Shown in pieces: positions 1-6,334 of a stretch of DNA of 9,370 nucleotides; position 1 is the stretch's first letter, and each line of letters opens with the position of its first letter. The notes beneath the pieces were generated by a model, which saw nothing but the letters and a program-made list of their open reading frames with translations, was not told the DNA's origin and made no database searches. The position numbers were made by a program, and so were the translations under genes. The stretch is taken from NCBI GenBank assembly GCA_016210785.1, contig JACQTN010000125.1:1-9370 (forward strand), written 5' to 3'. The DNA comes from Armatimonadota bacterium. Lineage in GTDB: Bacteria; Sysuimicrobiota; Sysuimicrobiia; Sysuimicrobiales; JACQTN01.

Positions 1-1
1 G

Positions 2-1852
2 AACGGCGCTCCGCGCGGCGAGAAGATCTTCGTCCTGTACAATCCGCCCGTCATCGCGCGCGAGCTGGGCATCCGGCGCGACGCGATCGCCGAGGCCCGG
101 GACCTGGCCGCGGAGTTCATCCGCCGCGACGTCCCCCTCATTGTTTTTGCGCGCAGCCGCACCACCGCGGAGCTCCTCACCACCTACCTTCGCGAGGCGG
201 CGTCGAACGCCCACCGCGATCCCGCCGCGGTGCAGGGGTACCGGGCCGGTTACCTGCCGGGCGAGCGGCGTGCCATCGAGCAGGGACTGCGGGAAGGCCG
301 CATCCGGGCCGTCGCGGCGACCAACGCGCTCGAGCTGGGCATCGACATCGGGCAGCTCGACGCGGCCATCATGGTCGGTTATCCAGGGACCATCGCCAGC
401 GCCTGGCAGCAGGCGGGGCGCGCAGGCCGGCGGCGGGAAGGGTCGGTGGCGATCCTGATCGCCACCAGCGACCCGCTGGACCAGTATCTCGTCAACCATC
501 CCGAGTACTTCTTCGGGCAGAGTCCCGAAGAGGCACTCATCAACCCCAACAACCTCTACCTGCTCGCGTCTCACGTGAAGTGCGCGGCCTTCGAGTTACC
601 CATGGGTGAGATGGAGGTCTTCGGCCCTCCTACCCTCCCGGCGCTGCTCGGGCACCTGGAGGAAGAACGCGTGGTGCACCGCGCCGGCGACCGCTGGCAC
701 TACGTCGCGGAGCGCTATCCCGCGGAGGCGGTGAGCCTGCGGTCAGCGTCCACCGAGAACGTGGTGATCATCGACGAAGCGGTCCCGAAGCCGCGCGTCA
801 TCGGGGAGGTGGACCTGGCCAGCGCACCGTCGCTGGTGCACGAGGACGCCATCTACCTGCATCTCGGGCAGCAGTACCACGTCCACCGCCTGGACTGGGA
901 GCAGCGCCGCGCCTACGTCAGGCCCGTCTCGGTGGACTACTACACGCAGGCGGAGATCGCCACCGGCATCAGCGTGCTGGAGGAGTTTGGAGCGGAGTGG
1001 GTGAGCGCGGTAGAATCTGCCGGGTCCGCGCCTGGCCAAGCACGTGCCTCTGAAGCTGAGTGGGCGAGCGCGGTAGGATCCTCCGGACCCGCACCTGGCG
1101 AAGCACGTGCCTCTGAAGCTGAGTGGGTGAGCGCGGTAGAATCTTCCGGACCCGCGCCTGGCAAAGCACGTGTCGCGCGCGAGCAGCCGCCGGCCGCACT
1201 GGGAAAGGCGCACGGCGAGGTGGTGGTCACCTACCGGCCCACGATCTTCAAGAAGCTGAAGCTGACCACGCACGAGAACGTGGGGTGGGGAAAGATCCAC
1301 CTCCCCGAGACCACCTTCCACACCACCGCGTGCTGGACCACGGTGCCCCCCGCGCTCACCACCGGGTTCAGCCAGGAGCGCGTCCAGGGGATGCTGATGG
1401 CGCTGAGCCACGCGCTGCTGCACGTCTCGGCGCTGCTGGTGATGTCCGATCCGCGCGACATTGGCCGCGTGGCGGAGGTGCGTTCTCCCGCCACGGGGCT
1501 GCCCACCATCTATCTCTTCGAGCGCATGCCCGGCGGCGCGGGGTTCGCCGAGCGCCTGTACCGCGCCCACGGCGACCTGCTGCGCGCCGCGTGCGACCTC
1601 ATCGCGGCCTGCGCATGCACGACGGGATGCCCGTCGTGCGTAGGGCCGGTGCTGGAGATCGGCGCGACCGCCAAAGCCGACGCCATGCGCGTGCTGGAGG
1701 CGGTGATCGCCAGGGGTGTGTCCGGCAAAAGCGTTCACGCGGCTCCTGTCTCCCCCCTCACCCTGGCCTCTGCTACTCCCTGCAAGGGTGAGACGTCAGC
1801 GGGCACCACCTACCCGGCTTCTGAGCCCTCTCCCCTGGCGGGAGAGGAGTAA
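2..1852 (+). CDS. mrfA: MrfA/YprA-type DEAD-box DNA helicase, 3' part (5' end outside window)
   Basis: An open frame runs from base 2 to the TAA at 1850-1852 (616 visible residues). The N-terminal RecA domain with Walker A/B motifs lies upstream of the window. Visible in order are: the second RecA-like helicase domain with motif V (ATNALELGIDIG, about residues 106-117) and motif VI (QQAGRAGRR, bases 407-433); the family-typical DQYLVNHPEYFFG stretch; a beta-rich middle region; and the C-terminal zinc-binding DUF1998/MZB domain with CxCxxxCxxC (Cys codons at 1610, 1616, 1628, 1637). In Bacillus subtilis MrfA is a 3'-5' helicase that works with the exonuclease MrfB to repair mitomycin C damage; the adjacent mrfB homologue supports the same role here. 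The first ATG that could look like a start (230) is internal, because helicase sequence continues upstream of it. Odd points: three 21-residue repeats at 992-1172 enlarge a linker, and the last 35-40 residues appear to be read from palindromic intergenic-type DNA. Family assignment is firm; the repair role is inferred from the family. Confidence 0.93.
   Translation, partial: NGAPRGEKIFVLYNPPVIARELGIRRDAIAEARDLAAEFIRRDVPLIVFARSRTTAELLTTYLREAASNAHRDPAAVQGYRAGYLPGERRAIEQGLREGRIRAVAATNALELGIDIGQLDAAIMVGYPGTIASAWQQAGRAGRRREGSVAILIATSDPLDQYLVNHPEYFFGQSPEEALINPNNLYLLASHVKCAAFELPMGEMEVFGPPTLPALLGHLEEERVVHRAGDRWHYVAERYPAEAVSLRSASTENVVIIDEAVPKPRVIGEVDLASAPSLVHEDAIYLHLGQQYHVHRLDWEQRRAYVRPVSVDYYTQAEIATGISVLEEFGAEWVSAVESAGSAPGQARASEAEWASAVGSSGPAPGEARASEAEWVSAVESSGPAPGKARVAREQPPAALGKAHGEVVVTYRPTIFKKLKLTTHENVGWGKIHLPETTFHTTACWTTVPPALTTGFSQERVQGMLMALSHALLHVSALLVMSDPRDIGRVAEVRSPATGLPTIYLFERMPGGAGFAERLYRAHGDLLRAACDLIAACACTTGCPSCVGPVLEIGATAKADAMRVLEAVIARGVSGKSVHAAPVSPLTLASATPCKGETSAGTTYPASEPSPLAGEE
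992..1172 (+). repeat. Three in-frame tandem 63-bp repeats inside the helicase gene
   Basis: The units begin at 992, 1055 and 1118; the third is cut short at about 1172. They encode AEWVSAVESAGSAPG..., AEWASAVGSSGPAPG... and AEWVSAVESSGPAPG.... Units 2 and 3 differ at 5 of 55 aligned bases, and three of those five differences change the amino acid, so the copies look recent and little constrained at protein level. Each full unit holds the palindromes TCCGGA (or a variant) and GCACGTGC. The array lies between a beta strand ending TGISVLEEFG and GEVVVTYRPTIFKKL, where I recall related proteins having only a short linker. The unit length is a multiple of three, so the frame survives. Confidence 0.93.
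1757..1792. repeat. Inverted repeat in the 3' end of the helicase gene
   Basis: CTCACCCT (1757-1764) and AGGGTGAG (1785-1792) are perfect 8-bp inverted repeats around a 20-base loop. The C-rich sequence with CTCACCCT resembles short palindromic repeats commonly seen between genes in many bacteria, but here it is translated as part of the helicase tail. Confidence 0.7.
1827..1847. repeat. Hairpin CCTCTCCC-CTGGC-GGGAGAGG just before the helicase stop
   Basis: This is a perfect 8-bp stem (1827-1834 with 1840-1847) and a 5-base loop, ending 2 bases before the TAA. The core is a widespread REP-like intergenic motif. It has no T-tract, so it is unlikely to be an intrinsic terminator. It lies 16 bases ahead of the mrfB start and could affect its translation or mRNA stability. 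Confidence 0.75.
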
Positions 1853-1863
1853 GAGGTATCCTC

Positions 1864-3180
1864 GTGGAGTACGACCAGAAGCTGCGCGCCTTTCTTAGCC
1901 GCGCCGGCCGCGCACCCGCCTCGCCGCGCGCCACGCCGGGTCCGACGCCCTCCCGCGGACCGGGGCGCGACGGGGCGGATGCGTGGCCCCCGCCGGAGGC
2001 CCCGTGGCCTCAGGGATGGGTGTATGGCGCACGCGCGCGATCACCCGAGGACGGCGCAGAGGTGCAGCGCTACCGCGTCCCGCTCGACAGGGTCCATGGC
2101 CGCGCCACGCTGGGGGAAGCAGTGGAGGCGCTGCGCGCCGCGGGATCGTCCCTGGTGGCTGGACGGATGCTGGACAGCCAGTGGGTAGAACGTGCGGTGT
2201 GGCTGGACACCGAGACGACGGGGCTGGCCGGCGGCACCGGCACGTACGTCTTCCTGGTGGGGCTCGGCTATCTGGAGGACGGCCACCTCATGGTGGAGCA
2301 GCACTTCCTGGCCGACCTGGCCGCCGAGGCGCACTTCCTGCGAAACATCCTGGCCACGCTGCGGGAGTTCGAGGTGCTGATCACCTTCAACGGCCGGCGC
2401 TTCGACTGGCCGCTGCTCACTACGCGCTTCTCCATGCACCGGCTGCGCGCGCCTTGGGACGATCCGCTGCACCTGGACTTGATGCACCCCGCGGCGCGCC
2501 TGTGGCGAAGGCCACTGGGCACCTACCGGCTGTCGGCGCTGGAGGCGAACGTGCTGGGCGTCACGCGTGAGGCGGACGTGGCGAGTTATCTCATCCCGTC
2601 CCTGTACCTGCATTACCTGCGCTCCGGGGAGCGCGATGCGCTGGAACCCGTCTTCCCCCACAACCGCATGGACGTCATCTCGGTGGTAGGGCTGCTCGGC
2701 CACCTCGCTCGCTGCCTGGCGGATGCGGGCGCGCCGCCCGCCGGACCGATGGACTGGGCAGGCCTGGCCACGCTGCGCGACCTGCGCCGCGATCTCCCGG
2801 GCGCGATCCGCGCGTACGAGGTGGCGATCCGGGACGAAGGGGATCAGCGGATGTACCGCCGGCTGGTCCGCCGGCTGGCGTCGCTGTACCGGCGGAGCGG
2901 GCGGCCCGGGGACGCGATGGCGCTGTGGGAGCGGGAGACGGCGCGCCTCGAGGTCTGGGGACCGGCGGCGTACGTCGAGGTGGCGAAGATCTGTGAGCAC
3001 CTGAAGGGCGATCTGTGCGCCGCCCTGGAGGCGTCACGCAGGGCATTAGACGTCGCCCTGGCGCAAAAGCCCGCCGCGAATCACCTCGCCCGGACGGCGC
3101 CGGCGTCTGGGAGCGACGTGGACGCGTTGCGACACCGCGTCGCCCGCCTGGAACGGCGCCTCACGACTTCAGCGGGTTGA
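1864..3180 (+). CDS. mrfB: MrfB/YprB-type DEDDh 3'-5' exonuclease with TPR-like C-terminus
   Basis: This 438-residue protein starts at GTG 1864, 11 bases after the helicase stop, with AGAGG at 1852-1856 (7-base spacing) as ribosome-binding site. A low-complexity proline-rich N-terminus (about 12-50) precedes an RNase H-like exonuclease fold (about 105-285). The catalytic set of a DEDDh enzyme is visible: D115 and E117 in WLDTETTG, D181 in FNGRRFDWPLL, and H266/D270 in HNRMD. Residues from about 296 to 400 are helical pairs that read as TPR-like repeats, then a short coiled segment ends the chain. In Bacillus subtilis MrfB is a metal-dependent exonuclease acting with the MrfA helicase in a nucleotide-excision-type pathway independent of UvrABC. 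The immediate mrfA-mrfB order and short gap support the same partnership here. All expected active-site residues are present, so the enzyme is probably active. Confidence 0.92.
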   Translation: MEYDQKLRAFLSRAGRAPASPRATPGPTPSRGPGRDGADAWPPPEAPWPQGWVYGARARSPEDGAEVQRYRVPLDRVHGRATLGEAVEALRAAGSSLVAGRMLDSQWVERAVWLDTETTGLAGGTGTYVFLVGLGYLEDGHLMVEQHFLADLAAEAHFLRNILATLREFEVLITFNGRRFDWPLLTTRFSMHRLRAPWDDPLHLDLMHPAARLWRRPLGTYRLSALEANVLGVTREADVASYLIPSLYLHYLRSGERDALEPVFPHNRMDVISVVGLLGHLARCLADAGAPPAGPMDWAGLATLRDLRRDLPGAIRAYEVAIRDEGDQRMYRRLVRRLASLYRRSGRPGDAMALWERETARLEVWGPAAYVEVAKICEHLKGDLCAALEASRRALDVALAQKPAANHLARTAPASGSDVDALRHRVARLERRLTTSAG

Positions 3181-3182
3181 CG

Positions 3183-4346
3183 TCAGGTGCCGGGAGACTT
3201 TCGGAAAATCGGAAGATGCTCGCGTATGCGGTGCACCAGCCGGTGCGCCTCGATGAGGGTCTCGAGTGTCGCCCGGTCCGTCACGCCCACGGGGGTGGCG
3301 CTGTACAGCAGGGTGTGGAGCGGCGCCGGGTGGACGCCCTCGGGAAGTTTGCCGAAATCGCCCCTCAACGCGTCCAGGTTCAGGTCGTCGAGCGCCTGCA
3401 CGCAGCGTTTCCAGCCCTCGGTGCTGTTGGCGAGCCAGGTGTCCCGCACTCGCTTGGGTGCATCGAGCGAACGCCCCGCCGCCTCCAGAAAGAACTCGCA
3501 TCGCACCATGGGATGGTTGTAGGCGCCCCGCTCATACGCCCCCAGGAACTTCCGATGGGCGTCCGTGATGGCGAAGAGCATCGTCACGACATACGAGAGC
3601 CTCAACCATCCCACGGCCTGCGACTGCCCTCGCTGTCCGGCGGCGACGGCCCGGTCGACGTCGTCTTTCAGAATCAGCATTGACAGCGCCGCGGCTCCGT
3701 CGTCGGCGTCGAGCTCGATCCCGCGCCGGACGTCGTCGCGAGTGAGATCGACCTCTCCGGAGCGCACCCGCTCGAGCAGGTCGAAGTGGCCGTGGAGAAC
3801 ATGCGTGAACTCATGGGAGAGCAGATAGACGAGCGCAAGGTGGACGAGTTCGAGGACGTCCGGCTCGGTGCGTGGATCGGTGTCGATCGACGCGTCGAGT
3901 TCGCGCAGCCGTTCCCAAAACGTGTCCGGTTCGAAATCTTCCAGGAAGACAGGCTTCAGCAGAGGCGGGACCGCGTCGGCATCGCCCGGTACGTCGTCGA
4001 GGGCCGATCGGATCACGCGTACGCCCCGCTCGCGCCCCCAGTACCTCAGGAGCAGACGGGCCAGGACGCGCGTGCGCGCGGGCATTCCCAACGGCACCAG
4101 GAGGACGAATCGGTCGTCGCCCAGGGGCCGCACTTGGCAGGAGAACGACGGTGACATGGTGAGCGCGATGGCTCCCTGGTGCCGCCGTTTCGCCCGGACC
4201 AGCACCTGGTCGAAGTGTTGCCCCACGGAGGCCGTGGTCGCGCCGAGCTGGGCAAAGTGGTCGAGGGGGATGACCCCGGGGCAGTTCTCCGCGGTGGCGA
4301 GCCCGCCGGCGATCGCAATCGCGTCATGCAGAGTCAGCGGGGTCAT
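3183..4346 (-). CDS. HExxH zinc-metallopeptidase-like protein (Lit/U49- or M48-like, unassigned)
   Basis: The start is ATG at 4344-4346, whose last two bases are shared with the TGA stop of the upstream small gene (ATGA overlap). This gives 387 residues; the alternative start at 4376 would add 10 residues and lose the coupling. The key motif is SHEFTHVLHGH with H178-E179-xx-H182 on a hydrophobic helix, followed 29 residues later by E211-LDAD, which looks like the third zinc ligand in an ExxxD motif, and by an HPxxR motif at 278-282. This trio resembles M48-type gluzincins and the phage-exclusion peptidase Lit (peptidase U49), which cleaves EF-Tu. There is no signal peptide and no clear membrane helix, so the protein is probably cytoplasmic. 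The N-terminal 150 residues match nothing I recognise. The gene is the second in a two-gene minus-strand operon and ends 2 bp from mrfB. Peptidase activity is inferred from the motif; the substrate is unknown. Confidence 0.75.
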   Translation of the reverse strand: MTPLTLHDAIAIAGGLATAENCPGVIPLDHFAQLGATTASVGQHFDQVLVRAKRRHQGAIALTMSPSFSCQVRPLGDDRFVLLVPLGMPARTRVLARLLLRYWGRERGVRVIRSALDDVPGDADAVPPLLKPVFLEDFEPDTFWERLRELDASIDTDPRTEPDVLELVHLALVYLLSHEFTHVLHGHFDLLERVRSGEVDLTRDDVRRGIELDADDGAAALSMLILKDDVDRAVAAGQRGQSQAVGWLRLSYVVTMLFAITDAHRKFLGAYERGAYNHPMVRCEFFLEAAGRSLDAPKRVRDTWLANSTEGWKRCVQALDDLNLDALRGDFGKLPEGVHPAPLHTLLYSATPVGVTDRATLETLIEAHRLVHRIREHLPIFRKSPGT

Positions 4347-4708
4347 GGCCCGGACGTTTCCGGACGCTCCGCGCACAGCCGGTCGAGACCGTAGTGGATC
4401 AAGCGGGCGCTCAGCGTCGCCACCGGCACGATCCCGCCTCCGCCCACTTTCAGCAGCGCGTCCAGGACCGCGGCGAACAGCTCGTTCCGCGTCTTGGAGG
4501 TCTGCGCCATCAACTGGCCGCGGACAACGGCGTTCGTGCAGACGGCACGGCGAAATCCGTCGAGGTTGGCCGCCAGCCAGCGGCGCGCGGCCGCCTTCGC
4601 CTCGCTGTCGGTGACATCCTTCGACCCCAGCTGGTCGGCAAGGAGAGTCCGGCCGATTTCCAGATCGAGGTCATCGGCTGACTTCGCCAGGAGATCCGCG
4701 TCACTCAT
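4343..4708 (-). CDS. Small helical protein coupled to the HExxH peptidase
   Basis: This 121-residue protein starts at ATG 4706-4708. A run of six G on the minus strand (4716-4721), 7 bases upstream, is the only ribosome-binding candidate. I do not recognise the family. The N-terminal 70 residues are charged and look helical (acidic first 35 residues, then a basic segment with ARRWLAANLDGFRRAV). Residues about 77-112 are hydrophobic with a glycine hinge (VGGGGIVP) and end in ARLIHYGLDRLC, which could be an amphipathic or membrane-associating helix pair. Its stop overlaps the start of the peptidase gene by 4 bases, implying translational coupling and probably related function: a partner, inhibitor, adaptor or activator of the peptidase. 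That role is inferred from position only. Confidence 0.7.
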   Translation of the reverse strand: MSDADLLAKSADDLDLEIGRTLLADQLGSKDVTDSEAKAAARRWLAANLDGFRRAVCTNAVVRGQLMAQTSKTRNELFAAVLDALLKVGGGGIVPVATLSARLIHYGLDRLCAERPETSGP

Positions 4709-4785
4709 CTTGAGTCCCCCCAGGGCAGCGCATCGCCGGGACGTTGTTCGGCGGCACCAGCGTCACCCCTGCACGGCCCCCGTCG

Positions 4786-4800
4786 CGGCAGACTCTGCCG
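4786..4800. promoter_or_regulatory. Perfect 7-1-7 dyad, candidate operator
   Basis: CGGCAGA-C-TCTGCCG is a perfect inverted repeat with a single central base. The one-base centre is too tight for an RNA hairpin, which favours a binding site for a dimeric repressor. It lies 78 bases upstream of the small minus-strand gene and 75 bases upstream of the ORF at 4875, a position where it could control either. No regulator gene is present in the window. Confidence 0.4.
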
Positions 4801-4807
4801 GCCCGGA

Positions 4808-4837
4808 TGGACGATGACGGGCCGCGACGGCGATACT
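4808..4837 (+). promoter_or_regulatory. Possible sigma-70-type promoter
   Basis: TGGACG (4808-4813) and GATACT (4832-4837) are spaced by 18 bases and each match 4 of 6 consensus positions. They lie just downstream of the dyad and 38 bases before the ORF at 4875. In GC-rich DNA such matches occur by chance, so this is only a candidate. Confidence 0.2.
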
Positions 4838-4874
4838 TGGGGTAGGGACCCCCTCGACCGGAGGCGCGCGCGCG

Positions 4875-5105
4875 ATGGCTGGCCTGGTCTTCTTCTCTTT
4901 TCCCTTCCCGCTCGGCGCGTTCGCCCTCGCGGGCTCGGGCGTCGCCGGGTGGTACGCCCGGGGCGGCCGGTACCACCTCGCAGGCCTGCGCGTCCCGCGG
5001 CCGGCCGCCGGACGTCTCGGGCGGCGCACCGGCGCCGTCGCATGCTCAACCCGCTGGAGGCGTTCCGGCGGTGGCGGCGCCGGCGACAGTTCATGCGCCT
5101 GGTGA
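4875..5105 (+). CDS. Candidate small membrane protein, possibly frameshifted
   Basis: ATG 4875 is preceded by a good Shine-Dalgarno GGAGG at 4860-4864 (10-base spacing). The 76-residue product begins with a hydrophobic segment (about residues 3-27, MAGLVFFSFPFPLGAFALAGSG...) that reads as a membrane anchor, then a basic region (WYARGGRYHLAGLRVPRPAAG). After about residue 54 the sequence becomes implausible (serine, glycine and tryptophan-rich), while the -1 frame from about 5036 onward carries a credible basic helix (MLNPLEAFRRWRRRRQF...LDDLDARR) ending at 5143. A -1 shift near 5036 would give a protein of about 89 residues. No family recognised. It may be a degraded gene, a sequencing error, or chance. 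Confidence 0.38.
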   Translation: MAGLVFFSFPFPLGAFALAGSGVAGWYARGGRYHLAGLRVPRPAAGRLGRRTGAVACSTRWRRSGGGGAGDSSCAW

Positions 5106-5143
5106 AGCGGACGGGGCTGGATGATCTCGACGCGCGTCGGTGA
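5042..5143 (+). CDS. 33-residue basic peptide, probably the shifted C-terminus of the preceding ORF
   Basis: ATG 5042 to TGA 5143 encodes a strongly basic amphipathic helix with RRWRRRRQFMRLVKR followed by an acidic end. There is no Shine-Dalgarno ahead of this ATG, so independent translation is doubtful. I read it as the displaced C-terminal part of the small membrane protein beginning at 4875. Confidence 0.25.
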   Translation: MLNPLEAFRRWRRRRQFMRLVKRTGLDDLDARR

Positions 5144-5147
5144 GACG

Positions 5148-5234
5148 CTACTTCTTCCACGTATTGCCCGACGCGGGATTACCGTGAAGCCCTCCGTCGT
5201 GCCCGAGTTCGTAGCCGCAGTACCGACACCCGCC
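5148..5234 (-). other. Open Cys/His-rich stretch directly after the oxidoreductase stop
   Basis: Read on the minus strand in the same frame as the oxidoreductase, the 28 codons after its TGA encode GGCRYCGYELGHDGGLH... and end NTWKK at TAG 5148-5150. The pattern C-x2-C-x5-H-x4-H could bind zinc. There is no start codon in this stretch, so it is either untranslated, a remnant of a lost zinc-ribbon gene, or reached by stop-codon read-through. Short open stretches are common by chance in GC-rich DNA. Confidence 0.3.
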
Positions 5235-6203
5235 TCAGGGCAGCATCACGATCTTCCCGTACGTCTGGCGTCCCTCCAGCAGCCGGTGCACCTCCGCGGC
5301 CTTCTCCATCGGGAACCTGTGCCCGATGACCGGCCGGATCTTTCCCCGCTGCAGCATCATCAGGAGATCGCTGGCCGCCGCCGCGCTCATCTCGCGCTGG
5401 TCCATCAGCCCCGGGAGCGAGAAGCCGCCGATGGTCAGGTTGCGGCGGCTGAAGTCGCGCGTGGTCAGGGTGGGGATCTCGCCGCTGGCAGTGCCGAAGA
5501 CCACCATCCGCCCCAGGGGCGGCAGGCAGGCCAGGCTGTCCCAGAAGATCTTCCCGCCCACCGACTCCAGCACCAGATCCACCTTCCCCGTGCGCCGCTC
5601 CACCTCCGCCGACAGCTCGGATGTGCGGTAATTGATCACGTCGTCGGCGCCCAGGGCCTTCACCCGCGCCAGCTTCTCGTCGTCGCCGGCGGCGGCGATG
5701 ACGTGGGCACCCCGCAGCTTCGCCAGCTGCACCGCCGCCGTGCCCACCGCGCCGCCCGCCGCATTGATCAGCACCCGCTCGCCCGGCTGCAGGTGGCCGA
5801 AGGTGAACAGCGCGTGGTACGCGCTGAGGAAGACCAGCGGGAAGGCCGCCCCGTCTTCGAAGGTGAGCCATTCCGGGAGGGCGATGACGTCAGCCTCCAC
5901 CGCCTTCGCGTACTCCGCGTAGCCGCCGAAGCGCCGGGTCATGGCCATCACCCGCGGCCCGGGCGCCAGGCCCCGCACGCCGCTGCCCACCCGCTCGATG
6001 GTGCCCGAGACCTCCATGCCGGGAATGATGGGCGGCGGCCCCCCCGTCGGGTACCGACCCCGCCGCAACGACACGTCGGCGTAGTTGACGCCGATGGCAG
6101 CCACCTTGATGAGCACCTCATCGGCACCGATCTCTGGCACGGGCACCTCCCGCAGCACCAGTTGATCGGGCTCGCCGTGCGCCACCAGCATGATCGCTTT
6201 CAT
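5235..6203 (-). CDS. NADPH:quinone oxidoreductase, zinc-free MDR superfamily
   Basis: This 322-residue protein has the normal length for the quinone oxidoreductase branch of the medium-chain dehydrogenase/reductases. The start ATG 6201-6203 follows AAGGAG (6214-6219) with a 10-base gap, and the N-terminus MKAIMLVAHGEPDQLVLREVPVPE is typical. The GroES-like catalytic domain covers about 1-120 and 275-322; the Rossmann domain lies between, with the NADP-binding AAGGAVGTAAVQLAK motif at 148-162. The cysteine and histidine ligands of zinc-dependent alcohol dehydrogenases are absent, so it is expected to reduce quinones or enone-type substrates with NADPH in the cytoplasm. It is separated by 131 bases from the WD40 gene upstream, which suggests its own promoter, although no clear -35/-10 pair is visible. 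The physiological substrate cannot be deduced. Confidence 0.92.
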   Translation of the reverse strand: MKAIMLVAHGEPDQLVLREVPVPEIGADEVLIKVAAIGVNYADVSLRRGRYPTGGPPPIIPGMEVSGTIERVGSGVRGLAPGPRVMAMTRRFGGYAEYAKAVEADVIALPEWLTFEDGAAFPLVFLSAYHALFTFGHLQPGERVLINAAGGAVGTAAVQLAKLRGAHVIAAAGDDEKLARVKALGADDVINYRTSELSAEVERRTGKVDLVLESVGGKIFWDSLACLPPLGRMVVFGTASGEIPTLTTRDFSRRNLTIGGFSLPGLMDQREMSAAAASDLLMMLQRGKIRPVIGHRFPMEKAAEVHRLLEGRQTYGKIVMLP

Positions 6204-6311
6204 GGTTTCTTCGCTCCTTCGGTGATGTCGTCGGGCCACGCGTTTCTGCGGGCGACCGGCGCGCGAGGTTTCGGAAGATCGGAGGTGCGGCGGAAGCGCG
6301 GGCCAGTTGCC

Positions 6312-6325
6312 GCGCGTGCACGCGC
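6312..6325. promoter_or_regulatory. 14-bp perfect palindrome between the WD40 and oxidoreductase genes
   Basis: GCGCGTGCACGCGC is self-complementary and lies 9 bases after the WD40 stop and 108 bases before the oxidoreductase start. It could be an operator or, in RNA, a small 5-bp hairpin with a TGCA loop. No T-run follows, so a classical terminator is unlikely. Alternating CG sequence makes a chance palindrome fairly easy. Confidence 0.25.
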
Positions 6326-6334
6326 CGTGCTCGA

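Larger units (their letters stand above)
4709..4874. other. Divergent intergenic region upstream of the peptidase operon
   Basis: These 166 bases lie between the small minus-strand gene and the plus-strand small ORF starting at 4875. They must hold the start of transcription of the peptidase operon unless it is read from further upstream. The only structured elements I see are the 15-bp dyad at 4786-4800 and a weak plus-strand promoter match at 4808-4837. No convincing minus-strand -10 box is visible. Confidence 0.6.

Noticed and set aside
230..232. ATG at 230 as the start of the helicase gene
   Set aside because: Helicase-type sequence (VPLIVFARSRTTAELL, the motif IV region) continues upstream in the same frame to the window edge, so the gene is truncated at the left, not started here.
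992..1172. Possible CRISPR or minisatellite-only array
   Set aside because: The units are directly adjacent without spacers, only three copies exist, and the helicase frame is preserved on both sides, so it is an in-gene tandem repeat.
743..1738. Long open frame on the minus strand opposite the helicase
   Set aside because: It is arginine/glycine-rich without domain features and lies wholly antisense to the clearly coding helicase, a usual artefact of high GC.
1827..1847. Intrinsic terminator at the helicase end
   Set aside because: No T-tract follows the hairpin and mrfB starts 16 bases later in the same probable operon.
2041..3000. Long open frame antisense to mrfB
   Set aside because: It has low-complexity Arg/Gln/His content and no motif, while the opposite strand has complete exonuclease active-site residues.
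4374..4376. Alternative peptidase start at 4376
   Set aside because: It would overlap the upstream gene by 34 bases, whereas ATG 4344-4346 gives the classic ATGA overlap and a more natural N-terminus.
5235..5237. TGA as selenocysteine joining the oxidoreductase to the Cys/His stretch
   Set aside because: The enzyme already ends with the normal KIVMLP C-terminus of its family, and I see no SECIS-like hairpin just after the TGA.
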